Part shown: piece by piece, positions 28,459 to 36,961 of the stretch
How the letters are laid out: each line of letters starts with the position of its first letter
Position numbering within the stretch: position 1 is the first letter of the stretch
Assembly: GCF_016907535.1 (NCBI RefSeq)
Contig: NZ_JAFBCF010000001.1
Location: forward strand, 3,472,001 to 3,536,000
DNA: 64,000 nucleotides
Source: Microlunatus panaciterrae
GTDB taxonomy: Bacteria > Actinomycetota > Actinomycetes > Propionibacteriales > Propionibacteriaceae
Reading direction: 5' to 3'
Program-made: the position numbers and the translations under genes
The notes under the pieces: model-generated
What the model was told of the DNA's origin: nothing
The model's database searches: none
The model's input: the letters and a program-made list of their open reading frames with translations, nothing else

Positions 28459-29220
28459 TCAGGACGTCCAGCGGAACTTACGCCAGGCCGTCAGCCCGGC
28501 GACGACCAGCCAGAGCGCGAGGACGCCGAGCGGTGCGACCGGTGCGTGCCCACTGGACCAGGAGCGCAGCCCTTCGCCCAGTGCGGCCGTCGGCAGCCAC
28601 TCCAGCACCGGCTGGGCCCAGCCCGGGTACCGCTCGACCGGCAGCACCAGTCCGCCGCAGCCGGCCAGCAGCAGGTAGATGAGGTTGGCCAGGGCCAGCG
28701 TCGCCTCGGCCCGCAGGCTGCCGGCCAGCGCCAGCGCCAGGCAGCAGAAGACGGAGACCGCCAGCAGCACCAGCACCAGCGCCAGCAGAGTGGGGACCGG
28801 GCGCAGCAGTGGACGCCAGCCCAGCAGCACGGCCGCCGTCGACAGCACCACCAGCTGGCCGAGCAGGACCAGCCCGACCGAGAGACCCTTGCCGGCCAGC
28901 AGGCCCGACCTGCGCAGCGGCGTCGCGGCCAGGCGCTCCAGCACCCCGTACCGGCGCTCGAAACCGGTGGCGATCGCCGTCGAGGTGAAGGCCGACGACC
29001 AGATCGCCAACGCCAGCACCGACGGGGCCAGCACCTGCATCTCGCCCAGCCGGCCGGCGAGCAGCCGGCCCGCCACCAGGACGCCGATCGGGATGACGAG
29101 TGCCACCAGCAGCTGCTCACCGTTGCGCACCAGCAGCTTGGCCTCGGTCAGCCCGTGGCCCAGCACCCGCCGCACGGCGGGTGCCGCACCGGCCGCCGGT
29201 CGGAGGTCGAGGGCGGTCAC
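28459..29220 (-). CDS. ABC-2 type transporter permease
   Basis: A 253-residue membrane protein with about six transmembrane helices and the ABC-2 pattern (an amphipathic N terminus, ERRYGVLERLAATPLRRSGLLAGK cytoplasmic loop shortened from the usual). It is the permease partner of the ATPase encoded just upstream, overlapping by four bases. Homologous pairs stand between ctaB and the suf operon in mycobacteria (Rv1457c/Rv1458c). The substrate is unknown; a link to heme or lipid export is a guess. Confidence 0.85.
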   Translation of the reverse strand: MTALDLRPAAGAAPAVRRVLGHGLTEAKLLVRNGEQLLVALVIPIGVLVAGRLLAGRLGEMQVLAPSVLALAIWSSAFTSTAIATGFERRYGVLERLAATPLRRSGLLAGKGLSVGLVLLGQLVVLSTAAVLLGWRPLLRPVPTLLALVLVLLAVSVFCCLALALAGSLRAEATLALANLIYLLLAGCGGLVLPVERYPGWAQPVLEWLPTAALGEGLRSWSSGHAPVAPLGVLALWLVVAGLTAWRKFRWTS

Positions 29221-29948
29221 GAGCCCACCGCCGCGTGGGTGTTGGCCAGGAAGACGTCCTCGAGACTCTGGCCGTGACCGGTCAGCTCGGCGACCGTTCC
29301 GGTGACGGTCACCCGGCCCCGGTCGACGATGAAGATCCGGTCCGCCAGCGCCTCCGCCTCGTCCATCGCATGGGTGGTCAGCACTACGGTGACGCCGGCG
29401 TCCCGCAGCTCGCCCAGCAGCTCCCAGGTGCTCCGCCGGGCGTGCGGGTCCAGCCCGGCCGTCGGCTCGTCCAGGAACACCAGCTCGGGTCGACCGACCA
29501 GGGCACCGGCCAGGTTGACCGCCTGCTGCTGTCCGCCGGACAACCGTCGGTAGGGGGTGTCGCGGTAGCTGGTGATGCCTAGCCGCGACATCAGCGCCGG
29601 CACCGGTTGCGGGTGGGCGTACAGCGACGCGAGGTAGACCAGCAGCTCGCCTGGCCGGATCCCGGACCAGGCCCCGGTGCTCTGCGGCATCATGCCGACC
29701 CGTGCGGTGGCATGCGGCGAGCCGGGGGCTGACCCCAGTAGGCTGATGCTGCCGCTCGCGGGGGAGACCAGGCCGGTGCAGGAGCGGATCAGGGTGGTCT
29801 TGCCGGCGCCGTTCGGTCCGAGGACGGCGGTGATCCGGTTGGCCGCGGCGTTCAGGCTGAGGCCGTTCAGCACCGGCGTCGAGCCGAACCTGACGACCAG
29901 GTCGCGGACCGTCAACGGGTCGTGGATCTCGGGCACGGACGAGGACAC
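29217..29948 (-). CDS. ABC transporter ATP-binding protein
   Basis: A 243-residue ABC ATPase of the drug/ABC-2 exporter type. Walker A is GPNGAGKTT (near residue 45), the signature is LSGGQQQA, Walker B is LVFLDEPTAGLDP, and the switch histidine lies in TTHAMDEAE. The GTG start has a TACACT -10 ending six bases upstream (minus strand, 29960-29955), again leaderless. It is divergent from sufR. Confidence 0.9.
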   Translation of the reverse strand: MSSSVPEIHDPLTVRDLVVRFGSTPVLNGLSLNAAANRITAVLGPNGAGKTTLIRSCTGLVSPASGSISLLGSAPGSPHATARVGMMPQSTGAWSGIRPGELLVYLASLYAHPQPVPALMSRLGITSYRDTPYRRLSGGQQQAVNLAGALVGRPELVFLDEPTAGLDPHARRSTWELLGELRDAGVTVVLTTHAMDEAEALADRIFIVDRGRVTVTGTVAELTGHGQSLEDVFLANTHAAVGS

Positions 29949-29954
29949 GTCAGC

Positions 29955-29960
29955 AGTGTA
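29955..29960 (-). promoter_or_regulatory. -10 element of the leaderless ABC ATPase gene
   Basis: TACACT on the minus strand ends six bases before the GTG start at 29948. Confidence 0.5.
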
Positions 29961-30009
29961 AGCACGTCGATCTGTGGGCCCACGCTGGCAGGTGCCAGCG
30001 ACGGCCGGG

Positions 30010-30023
30010 TAAGGCAGACCTTA
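30010..30023. promoter_or_regulatory. Iron-box-like inverted repeat upstream of sufR
   Basis: TAAGG (30010-30014), four bases, then CCTTA (30019-30023) is a perfect inverted repeat. By hand alignment the surrounding 19 bases match about 12 positions of the DtxR/IdeR box, so iron-dependent control is possible but not secure. Confidence 0.35.
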
Positions 30024-30024
30024 T

Positions 30025-30064
30025 TTGAATAGTCCGCTGGAATAAGAGCACACTAGTGTTGTGA
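30025..30064 (+). promoter_or_regulatory. sufR promoter with SufR-type operator
   Basis: A -35 TTGAAT (30025-30030), an 18-base spacer and a -10 CACACT (30049-30054) end six bases before GTG 30061. ACACT (30050-30054), five bases, then TGTGA (30060-30064) matches the ACACT-N5-TGTGA inverted repeat that, as I recall, was reported for mycobacterial SufR. It covers the -10 and the start codon, ideal for autorepression of the whole suf operon. Confidence 0.65.
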
Positions 30065-30798
30065 AAAACATCCGGAACGTCGCTCCCGGCGTTTCGGCGG
30101 CACCCGAGACGGACGCCTCCACCAGGCAGCTGGTGGCCCGCTCGATCCTGGAGCACGGACCGTCGACTGCCGCCGAGCTCGCGGAGCGTCTTGGACTGAC
30201 GGCCGCAGCGGTGCGTCGTCACCTCGACGTGCTGCTGGAGCACGGTCTGCTCGACGCGCGCGAGCAGCGCATCTACGGTGCCCGTGGACGCGGACGACCT
30301 GCCAAGGTGTTCGCCCTGACCGACAAGGGCCGGGCCGACTTCTACTCCGCCTACGACGACCTGGCGATCCAGGCTCTGACCTACCTGGCCGAGACCGGGG
30401 GACCGGACGCCGTGTCACAGTTCGCGCAGTCGCGGATCGCCGCCGTCGAGGACCGCTACGGCGAGATCCTGGCTGCGGCCGGCCCCGAGGTGACGCCGGC
30501 GCAGGCGCTGGCGCAGGCGCTCTCCGACGACGGTTACGTGGCCTCCACCCGGCCGTCGGCTCTCGGCGAGCAGCTCTGCCAGCACCACTGCCCGGTAGCG
30601 CACGTCGCCGAGCGGTTCCCGCAGCTGTGCGAGGTGGAGACCGAGACCTTCTCCCGGCTGCTGGGCGTGCACGTCCAGCGGCTGGCGACCATCGCCCACG
30701 GTGACGGCGTCTGCACCACCCACATCCCGCACCACCCGCAGCACCACGCGGACCCCGAAGTTGTCCAGCTGACCCCCAAGGAAAGGCCCTATTCATGA
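30061..30798 (+). CDS. sufR: SUF operon Fe-S transcriptional repressor SufR
   Basis: A 245-residue ArsR/DeoR-like winged-helix regulator. The DNA-binding helix-turn-helix is about residues 35-60 ([20 protein letters not shown]). Four cysteines, Cys173, Cys177, Cys190 and Cys218, stand in the usual SufR arrangement (LCQHHC, LCEVE, VCTTH) for a [4Fe-4S] or [2Fe-2S] cluster. It senses cluster sufficiency and represses the operon it heads. The C-terminal tail is histidine-rich (HIPHHPQHH). The stop overlaps the sufB start (ATGA). Confidence 0.94.
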   Translation: MKNIRNVAPGVSAAPETDASTRQLVARSILEHGPSTAAELAERLGLTAAAVRRHLDVLLEHGLLDAREQRIYGARGRGRPAKVFALTDKGRADFYSAYDDLAIQALTYLAETGGPDAVSQFAQSRIAAVEDRYGEILAAAGPEVTPAQALAQALSDDGYVASTRPSALGEQLCQHHCPVAHVAERFPQLCEVETETFSRLLGVHVQRLATIAHGDGVCTTHIPHHPQHHADPEVVQLTPKERPYS

Positions 30799-32255
30799 CG
30801 CAGACTCAGGATCCGACCATTCAGCAGGGCCGGCCTGTCGGCACCGGCCAGACCCAGGACCAGCATCTCGAGGCGCTGGGCCGGTACCGGTTCGGCTGGG
30901 CGGACTCGGACGCGGCCGGTGCTATCGCCCAGCGCGGCCTGACGCCGGAGATCGTCGCCAACATCTCCAGGTTGAAGAACGAGCCGGAGTGGATGCTCAA
31001 CCTGCGGATGAAGGGCCTGAAGCTCTTCGAGCGCAAGCCGATGCCGACCTGGGGCGCCGAGCTCGACGGGATCGACTTCGACAACATCAAGTACTTCGTC
31101 CGGTCGACCGAGAAGCAGGCCGCCAGCTGGGATGACCTGCCCGAGGACATCAAGAACACCTACGACAAGCTGGGCATCCCGGAGGCCGAGAAGGCCAGAC
31201 TGGTGTCCGGCGTCGCCGCCCAGTACGAGTCCGAGGTGGTCTATCACAAGATCAACGAGGAGCTGGAGAAGCAGGGTGTCATCTTCCTCGACACCGACAC
31301 CGCGCTGAAGGAGTACCCGGAGCTGTTCCAGGAGTACTTCGGCACCGTGATCCCGGTCGGCGACAACAAGTTCGCCGCCCTGAACACCTCGGTCTGGTCC
31401 GGCGGCTCGTTCATCTACGTCCCCAAGGGCGTCCACGTGGACATCCCGCTGCAGGCGTACTTCCGGATCAACACCGAGAACATGGGCCAGTTCGAGCGGA
31501 CCTTGATCATCGTCGACGAGGACGCCTACGTGCACTACGTCGAGGGCTGCACGGCGCCGATCTACTCCTCCGACTCGCTGCACTCCGCAGTGGTGGAGAT
31601 CATCGTCAAGAAGGGCGCTCGCTGCCGCTACACCACGATCCAGAACTGGTCGAACAACGTCTACAACCTGGTGACCAAGCGCGCCACCTGTGAGGCGGGC
31701 GCCACCATGGAGTGGATCGACGGCAACATCGGCTCCAAGGTGACGATGAAGTACCCGGCCGTCTACCTGATGGGGGAGTACGCCAAGGGCGAGACGCTCT
31801 CGGTGGCCTTTGCCGGCGAGGGTCAGCACCAGGATGCGGGCTCGAAGATGGTGCACTGCGCGCCGCACACGTCCAGCTCGATCATCTCCAAGTCGGTCGC
31901 CCGCGGTGGCGGCCGGACCTCCTACCGCGGCCTGGTCCAGGTCCAGGAGGGCGCCCACCACTCGGCCAGCACGGTCAAGTGCGACGCGCTGCTGGTGGAC
32001 CAGATCTCGCGATCGGACACCTACCCCTATGTCGACGTCCGCGAGGACGACGTGTCGATGGCGCACGAGGCCACCGTGTCCAAGGTGAGCGACGACCAGC
32101 TCTTCTACCTGATGAGCCGCGGCATGGAAGAGGACGAGGCGATGGCCATGATCGTGCGTGGCTTCGTCGAGCCGATCGCCCGCGAGCTGCCGATGGAGTA
32201 CGCCCTCGAGCTGAACCGCCTGATCGAGCTGCAGATGGAGGGCGCCGTCGGCTGA
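30795..32255 (+). CDS. sufB: Fe-S cluster assembly scaffold SufB
   Basis: A 486-residue SufB, part of the SufBC2D scaffold on which Fe-S clusters are built. It contains the family motifs [21 protein letters not shown] (with the sulfur-accepting cysteine region), [21 protein letters not shown]-type core, and [11 protein letters not shown]. No intein is present, unlike the M. tuberculosis sufB. The ATG overlaps the sufR stop. Confidence 0.97.
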   Translation: MTQTQDPTIQQGRPVGTGQTQDQHLEALGRYRFGWADSDAAGAIAQRGLTPEIVANISRLKNEPEWMLNLRMKGLKLFERKPMPTWGAELDGIDFDNIKYFVRSTEKQAASWDDLPEDIKNTYDKLGIPEAEKARLVSGVAAQYESEVVYHKINEELEKQGVIFLDTDTALKEYPELFQEYFGTVIPVGDNKFAALNTSVWSGGSFIYVPKGVHVDIPLQAYFRINTENMGQFERTLIIVDEDAYVHYVEGCTAPIYSSDSLHSAVVEIIVKKGARCRYTTIQNWSNNVYNLVTKRATCEAGATMEWIDGNIGSKVTMKYPAVYLMGEYAKGETLSVAFAGEGQHQDAGSKMVHCAPHTSSSIISKSVARGGGRTSYRGLVQVQEGAHHSASTVKCDALLVDQISRSDTYPYVDVREDDVSMAHEATVSKVSDDQLFYLMSRGMEEDEAMAMIVRGFVEPIARELPMEYALELNRLIELQMEGAVG

Positions 32256-32306
32256 CGCCGCGGACCGTCCGTCGATCAGGATCCCCGAGAAGAAAGCGAA
32301 ATATCG

Positions 32307-33545
32307 TTGTCAGTCACCACAGATACGTCTGCGCCCAGCACCACCGGCAGGTCAGCGGCGGCCCGGCCCAGCATCGCCGGCGCGGTCGAGAGCAGCGACA
32401 AGGTCGCCAGCCACCTGCACCCGGAGGGGTCGTTCCTCGTCGATGATCATCCGATGCCGACCGGGCTGGAAGAGATCTGGCGTTTCACCCCGCTGAAGCG
32501 GCTGCGGAACCTGCACAAGGACGCCGAGCTCGTCGCAGGCGGGTGCGACCTCAGGGCCGAGCTGGCCGACGGGGTCACGCTGCGCGAGGTCGCGGCCGAT
32601 GATGCGGTGGTGGGCTCCAGCGGCTACCGGCCCTCCGACCGGGTCAGCGCCCGGGCCTGGGCGGCCGCGTCGACGGCCACGGTGCTGACCATCCCCACTG
32701 ACACCGTGGTCGAGGGGGCGAGCTTCCTCACCTACCGGGGTCTGGGCTCACCCACCGCGACCGCCGGTCATACGGTGATCGTCGCCGAACCGTTCAGCAA
32801 GGCGACCGTCGTCCTCCGGTTCGAGGGCTCGGCGGTGCTGGCTGACAACATCGAGATCGTGGTCGGCGACAGCGCACAGCTGACCGTGGTGTCGATCGAG
32901 GACTGGGCCGACGACGCGGTGCACCACAGCACCCAGCATGCGCGGGTCGGTCGGGACGCAGGAGTGCGTCACCTCGCCGTCTCGTTCGGCGGTGACCTGG
33001 TGCGGATGAACACCTCGGTGGCCTACGACGGACCGGGCGGGCAGGCCGAGCTGCTCGGGCTGTACTTCGCCGACGCCGGGCAGCACCTGGAGCACCGGCT
33101 GTTCGTCGACCACAACGCGCCGAAGACGCGCAGCAACGTCGACTACAAGGGCGCGCTGCAGGGCGCCGGCGCGCACTCGGTCTGGATCGGCGACGTGCTG
33201 ATCCGCAAGGTGGCCGAGGGGATCGAGACCTACGAGTCCAACCGCAACCTTGTCCTGACCGACGGCTGCCGGGCGGACTCGGTGCCCAACCTGGAGATCG
33301 AGACCGGTGAGATCGCCGGAGCCGGGCATGCCTCCACCACCGGACGCTTCGACGATGAGCAGCTGTTCTATCTGCGCAGTCGTGGCATCGACGAGGAGGA
33401 GGCCCGCCGGCTGGTGGTGCACGGCTTCTTCGCCGACATCATCAAGCGGATCGCGGTGCCGGAGATCGAGCAGCACCTGCTGGACGCGGTGGAGGCTGAG
33501 CTGCGTCAGACGGTCGGTGTGCCCGCTGTGGAGGTGTCGGCATGA
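32307..33545 (+). CDS. sufD: Fe-S cluster assembly protein SufD
   Basis: A 412-residue SufD, the second beta-helix scaffold subunit. It has the N-terminal PTGLEEIWRFTPL and the C-terminal HASTTGRFDDEQLFYLRSRGI, the latter shared with SufB. The start is probably TTG 32307, with GAGAAGAAAG upstream. The stop overlaps the next gene (ATGA). Confidence 0.95.
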   Translation: MSVTTDTSAPSTTGRSAAARPSIAGAVESSDKVASHLHPEGSFLVDDHPMPTGLEEIWRFTPLKRLRNLHKDAELVAGGCDLRAELADGVTLREVAADDAVVGSSGYRPSDRVSARAWAAASTATVLTIPTDTVVEGASFLTYRGLGSPTATAGHTVIVAEPFSKATVVLRFEGSAVLADNIEIVVGDSAQLTVVSIEDWADDAVHHSTQHARVGRDAGVRHLAVSFGGDLVRMNTSVAYDGPGGQAELLGLYFADAGQHLEHRLFVDHNAPKTRSNVDYKGALQGAGAHSVWIGDVLIRKVAEGIETYESNRNLVLTDGCRADSVPNLEIETGEIAGAGHASTTGRFDDEQLFYLRSRGIDEEEARRLVVHGFFADIIKRIAVPEIEQHLLDAVEAELRQTVGVPAVEVSA

Positions 33546-33931
33546 GCCGCTTCGTCCGTGCCTGCGCGCTGGCCGAGGTGGCAGCCGAGTCCGCTCTCGC
33601 TGTCGAGGTCGACAACGCCGACATCGCCATCGTGCAGAGCGAGGGCAGGTTCTACGCCATCGCCGACGAGTGCTCGCATGCCAGCATCCCGCTGTCCGAG
33701 GGTGACGTCGGCAACGGCGAGGTCGAGTGCTACCTGCACGGCTCGCGCTTCGACCTGCGGACCGGCAGACCGACCGGGCTGCCGGCCACCGAGCCGGTCA
33801 AGGTCTACCCCTGCATCGTCTCCGGCGACGACGTCCTGGTGGACGTGAGCTCGCCGATCGACCCGGATGCCGCGGTCGACGCAGACAACCCGCAACTCGT
33901 ACCCGCATCAACTGAAACCCAGGAGTCCTGA
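33542..33931 (+). CDS. Rieske-type [2Fe-2S] ferredoxin of the suf operon
   Basis: A 129-residue soluble Rieske protein of the NirD/bifunctional-dioxygenase ferredoxin type. Cluster ligands are in CSHASIPLSEG and CYLHGSRF. It has no signal peptide. Homologues lie at this place in the suf operon of many actinobacteria and may feed electrons for cluster assembly or repair. It overlaps sufD by four bases and is five bases from sufC. Confidence 0.92.
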   Translation: MSRFVRACALAEVAAESALAVEVDNADIAIVQSEGRFYAIADECSHASIPLSEGDVGNGEVECYLHGSRFDLRTGRPTGLPATEPVKVYPCIVSGDDVLVDVSSPIDPDAAVDADNPQLVPASTETQES

Positions 33932-33936
33932 AAGCC

Positions 33937-34725
33937 ATGGCCACACTCGAAATCCGCGACCTGCACGTCTCCGTCATCGCCGAGGACGGCCCGAAGGAGA
34001 TCCTCAAGGGCGTCGACCTGACCGTACGCAGCGGCGAGACGCACGCGATCATGGGCCCGAACGGCTCCGGCAAGTCGACCCTCGCCTACTCCATCGCCGG
34101 TCACCCGAAGTACACCATCACCTCAGGCTCGGTCACCCTCGACGGTCAGGACGTGCTCGCCCTGAGCGTCGACCAGCGTGCCCGGGCGGGTCTCTTCCTG
34201 GCGATGCAGTACCCGGTCGAGGTTCCGGGTGTCTCGGTGGCCAACTTCCTGCGTACCGCCAAGACGGCCGTCGACGGCGAGGCGCCGAAGCTGCGTACCT
34301 GGGTGAAGGACGTCAACGCGGCCATGGCCGCTGTCCAGATGGACCCGGAGTTCGCCAACCGGAGCGTCAACGAGGGCTTCTCCGGCGGCGAGAAGAAGCG
34401 TCACGAGATCCTGCAGCTGGAGCTGCTGAACCCGAAGTTCGCGATCTTGGACGAGACCGACTCGGGTCTCGACATCGACGCCCTGCGGGTCGTCTCCGAA
34501 GGCGTCAACCGGTTCAGCAGCCAGGGCGACCGCGGCGTGCTGCTGATCACCCACTACACCCGGATCCTGCGCTACATCAAGCCCGACTACGTGCACGTCT
34601 TCGTCGCCGGCCGGATCGCCGAGCAGGGCGGCGCCGAGCTCGCCGAACGACTCGAGGCCGAGGGCTACGACCGTTACGTGCAGGCCGCCAAGGCCGAGGC
34701 GGCGGCGGGAGCGGGGCAGGTCTGA
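33937..34725 (+). CDS. sufC: Fe-S cluster assembly ATPase SufC
   Basis: A 262-residue ABC-type ATPase that powers the SufBCD scaffold. Walker A is GPNGSGKST, the signature region is FSGGEKKRHEILQ, and Walker B is FAILDETDSGLDIDAL, typical of SufC. It shares one base with sufS (TGATG). Confidence 0.97.
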   Translation: MATLEIRDLHVSVIAEDGPKEILKGVDLTVRSGETHAIMGPNGSGKSTLAYSIAGHPKYTITSGSVTLDGQDVLALSVDQRARAGLFLAMQYPVEVPGVSVANFLRTAKTAVDGEAPKLRTWVKDVNAAMAAVQMDPEFANRSVNEGFSGGEKKRHEILQLELLNPKFAILDETDSGLDIDALRVVSEGVNRFSSQGDRGVLLITHYTRILRYIKPDYVHVFVAGRIAEQGGAELAERLEAEGYDRYVQAAKAEAAAGAGQV

Positions 34726-36002
34726 TGACGACGACCGCTCGGGTCGCAGAGCGCCCCCCGGTGGACCACATCCCGTTCGACGTGGACCACATCCGGGGCG
34801 ACTTCCCGATCCTGGAACGCACCGTCGGGGACCGGCCGCTGGTCTACCTCGACAGTGCGAACACATCGCAGAAGCCGCGCGCGGTGGTGGAGGCGATCGA
34901 GGACCACTACCTGTCCCACAACGCCAACGTGGCCCGGGCGATGCACCTGCTGGGAGCCGAGGCGACGCAGGCGTTCGAAGCCGGGCGGACCGCCGTCGCC
35001 GAGTTCATCGGCGCGCCGTCGCGCAACGAGGTGATCTTCACCAAGAACGCCTCCGAGGCCCTCAACCTGGCTGCGTATACGCTCACCGCCGGACTGCGGC
35101 CCGGCGACGAGATCGTCATCTCGGTGATGGAGCACCACTCCAACATCGTTCCCTGGCAGCTGGCCGCGCAGCGGACCGGCGCGACCCTGCGGTGGTTCGA
35201 CGTGACCGAGGAGGGACGTCTGGACCTCGAGGCCGCGGCCGCGTCCGGACTGATCAACTCCCGGACCAGGATCGTCTCGGTGACCTGGGTGTCCAACGTG
35301 CTCGGCACGGTGAACCCGGTGCCGGAGATCGCCTCGCTGGCGCACGCCGTCGGCGCCACCCTGGTGGTGGACGCCTCGCAGGCGGTGCCGCAGATGCCGG
35401 TCGACGTCACCGCGCTCGGCGCGGACCTGGTCGCCTTCACCGGTCACAAGATGGTCGGCCCGACCGGTATCGGGGTGCTCTGGGGCCGACTCGAGCTGCT
35501 CGAGTCGCTGCCGCCGTTCCTCGGCGGCGGGGAGATGATCGAGGTGGTCAAGATGACCGGGTCGACCTTCGCCCCCCCGCCGTACCGGTTCGAGGCGGGC
35601 ACTCCGCCGATCGCGCAGGCGGTCGGGCTGGGCGCCGCCGTCGGCTACCTCACCGAGATCGGCATGGCTGCAGTGGCCGCCCACGAGCAGGAGATCACCG
35701 GCTATGCGCTGCAGGGCCTGAAGACGGTGCCCGGGTTGAGGATCCTCGGTCCCACGGAGGCTGTCGACCGGGGTGGCGCGATCTCGTTCACGCTGCCCGA
35801 CGTCCACCCGCACGACGTCAGCCAGCTGCTGGACTCGCTGGGCATCGCCGTCCGCGGCGGGCATCACTGCGCCCGGCCGCTGCATGAACGGTTCGGGGTG
35901 CAGTCTTCGACCCGTGCCTCGTTCTACCTCTACACGACCCGAGCCGAGATCGACGCGTTGGTCGACGGGCTGCACTACACCCAGAAATTCTTCAGCCGAT
36001 GA
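34725..36002 (+). CDS. sufS: Cysteine desulfurase SufS
   Basis: A 425-residue PLP-dependent type II cysteine desulfurase that supplies sulfur for Fe-S clusters. The PLP lysine is Lys242 (FTGHKMVGPTGIG) and the catalytic cysteine is Cys382 (RGGHHCARPLHER). The open frame extends upstream within sufC, but ATG 34725, overlapping the sufC stop by one base, gives the family N terminus. The gene overlaps sufU by ATGA. Confidence 0.96.
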   Translation: MTTTARVAERPPVDHIPFDVDHIRGDFPILERTVGDRPLVYLDSANTSQKPRAVVEAIEDHYLSHNANVARAMHLLGAEATQAFEAGRTAVAEFIGAPSRNEVIFTKNASEALNLAAYTLTAGLRPGDEIVISVMEHHSNIVPWQLAAQRTGATLRWFDVTEEGRLDLEAAAASGLINSRTRIVSVTWVSNVLGTVNPVPEIASLAHAVGATLVVDASQAVPQMPVDVTALGADLVAFTGHKMVGPTGIGVLWGRLELLESLPPFLGGGEMIEVVKMTGSTFAPPPYRFEAGTPPIAQAVGLGAAVGYLTEIGMAAVAAHEQEITGYALQGLKTVPGLRILGPTEAVDRGGAISFTLPDVHPHDVSQLLDSLGIAVRGGHHCARPLHERFGVQSSTRASFYLYTTRAEIDALVDGLHYTQKFFSR

Positions 36003-36484
36003 ACGTAGAAGACCTCTACCAGGAGATCATCCTGGACCACTACCGGGCCAAGCACCACAGCGGGCTCCGCGACCCCTTCGAGGCCCAGGTGCACCATGTC
36101 AACCCGAGCTGCGGCGACGAGGTGACGCTCCGGGTGCACCTCGACGACGGCAACGTCTCCGACGTCTCGTACGAGGGCGTGGGCTGCTCGATCTCGCAGG
36201 CCTCCACGTCCGTGATGACCGACCTGGTGATCGGTCAGCCGGTCTCCCACGGTCTGCAGCTGCATGAGGAGTTCCTGGCCCTGATGCAGGGGCGAGGGAC
36301 CGTGCAGCCGGACGAGGAGCGACTCGAGGACGGCATCGCCTTCGCCGGCGTCGCCAAGTTCCCGGCCAGGGTCAAGTGCGCCCTGCTGGGCTGGTCCGCC
36401 TTCAAGGACGCCGTGCTGCAGGCGCAGCACGTCGCCACCGACTCGACAGACACACCACCGACCGAGAGGCCGCAGCATGACTGA
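35999..36484 (+). CDS. sufU: Zinc-dependent sulfurtransferase SufU
   Basis: A 161-residue SufU, the sulfur acceptor and activator of SufS in Gram-positive bacteria. Zinc ligands Cys38 and Asp40 (NPSCGD), Cys63 (GCSISQAS) and Cys127 (VKCALLGW) are all present. A Gly-region insertion typical of SufU, relative to IscU, is seen around 77-110. It overlaps both sufS and sufT. Confidence 0.95.
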   Translation: MNVEDLYQEIILDHYRAKHHSGLRDPFEAQVHHVNPSCGDEVTLRVHLDDGNVSDVSYEGVGCSISQASTSVMTDLVIGQPVSHGLQLHEEFLALMQGRGTVQPDEERLEDGIAFAGVAKFPARVKCALLGWSAFKDAVLQAQHVATDSTDTPPTERPQHD

Positions 36485-36875
36485 CACCCACACCCACCAG
36501 AGCGAGCGTCCGTCCGACCTGGTCCGAGACGACCTGCCCGACGTCACCGGAACGACGGCGGCCACGGCGCCCAGCCTGGAGGACCTGACCGAGGCGATGA
36601 AGGACGTCGTCGACCCCGAGCTCGGCATCAACGTCGTCGATCTCGGCCTGGTCTATGGCATCAACCTCAACGACGACAACACGGTCACCATCGACATGAC
36701 GCTGACCTCGGCGGCCTGTCCGTTGACCGACGTGATCCAGGACCAGACCGAGACCGCGCTGGAGGGCCTGGTCAACGCCGTCACCATCAACTGGGTCTGG
36801 ATGCCGCCGTGGGGGCTGGAGAAGATCACCGACGACGGCCGTGATCAGCTCCGCGCGCTCGGCTTCAACGTCTGA
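36477..36875 (+). CDS. sufT: Metal-sulfur cluster biosynthesis protein SufT (DUF59/MIP18 family)
   Basis: A 132-residue MIP18-family protein, the last gene of the suf operon. The DUF59 core has DVVDPELGINVVDLGLVYGI and MTLTSAACPLTDVI with the conserved cysteine. It helps maturation of Fe-S proteins. The start overlaps the last eight bases of sufU. Confidence 0.93.
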   Translation: MTDTHTHQSERPSDLVRDDLPDVTGTTAATAPSLEDLTEAMKDVVDPELGINVVDLGLVYGINLNDDNTVTIDMTLTSAACPLTDVIQDQTETALEGLVNAVTINWVWMPPWGLEKITDDGRDQLRALGFNV

Positions 36876-36909
36876 GCGCACCGCCGAACGCCCCGTCTTC
36901 TCTCCTATC

Positions 36910-36931
36910 GCCGGTCGCCGTCGCGACCGGC
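36910..36931 (+). terminator. Terminator hairpin after the suf operon
   Basis: GCCGGTCGC (36910-36918) and GCGACCGGC (36923-36931) form a perfect 9-bp stem with a CGTC loop, 34 bases after sufT. Confidence 0.7.
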
Positions 36932-36961
36932 CGACTCCTTACGTAGGGAACTTTCCGTCTG

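Noticed and set aside
33867-36002. Single 711-codon frame containing sufS
   Set aside because: Its first 286 codons are a shadow of sufC; sufS begins at ATG 34725.
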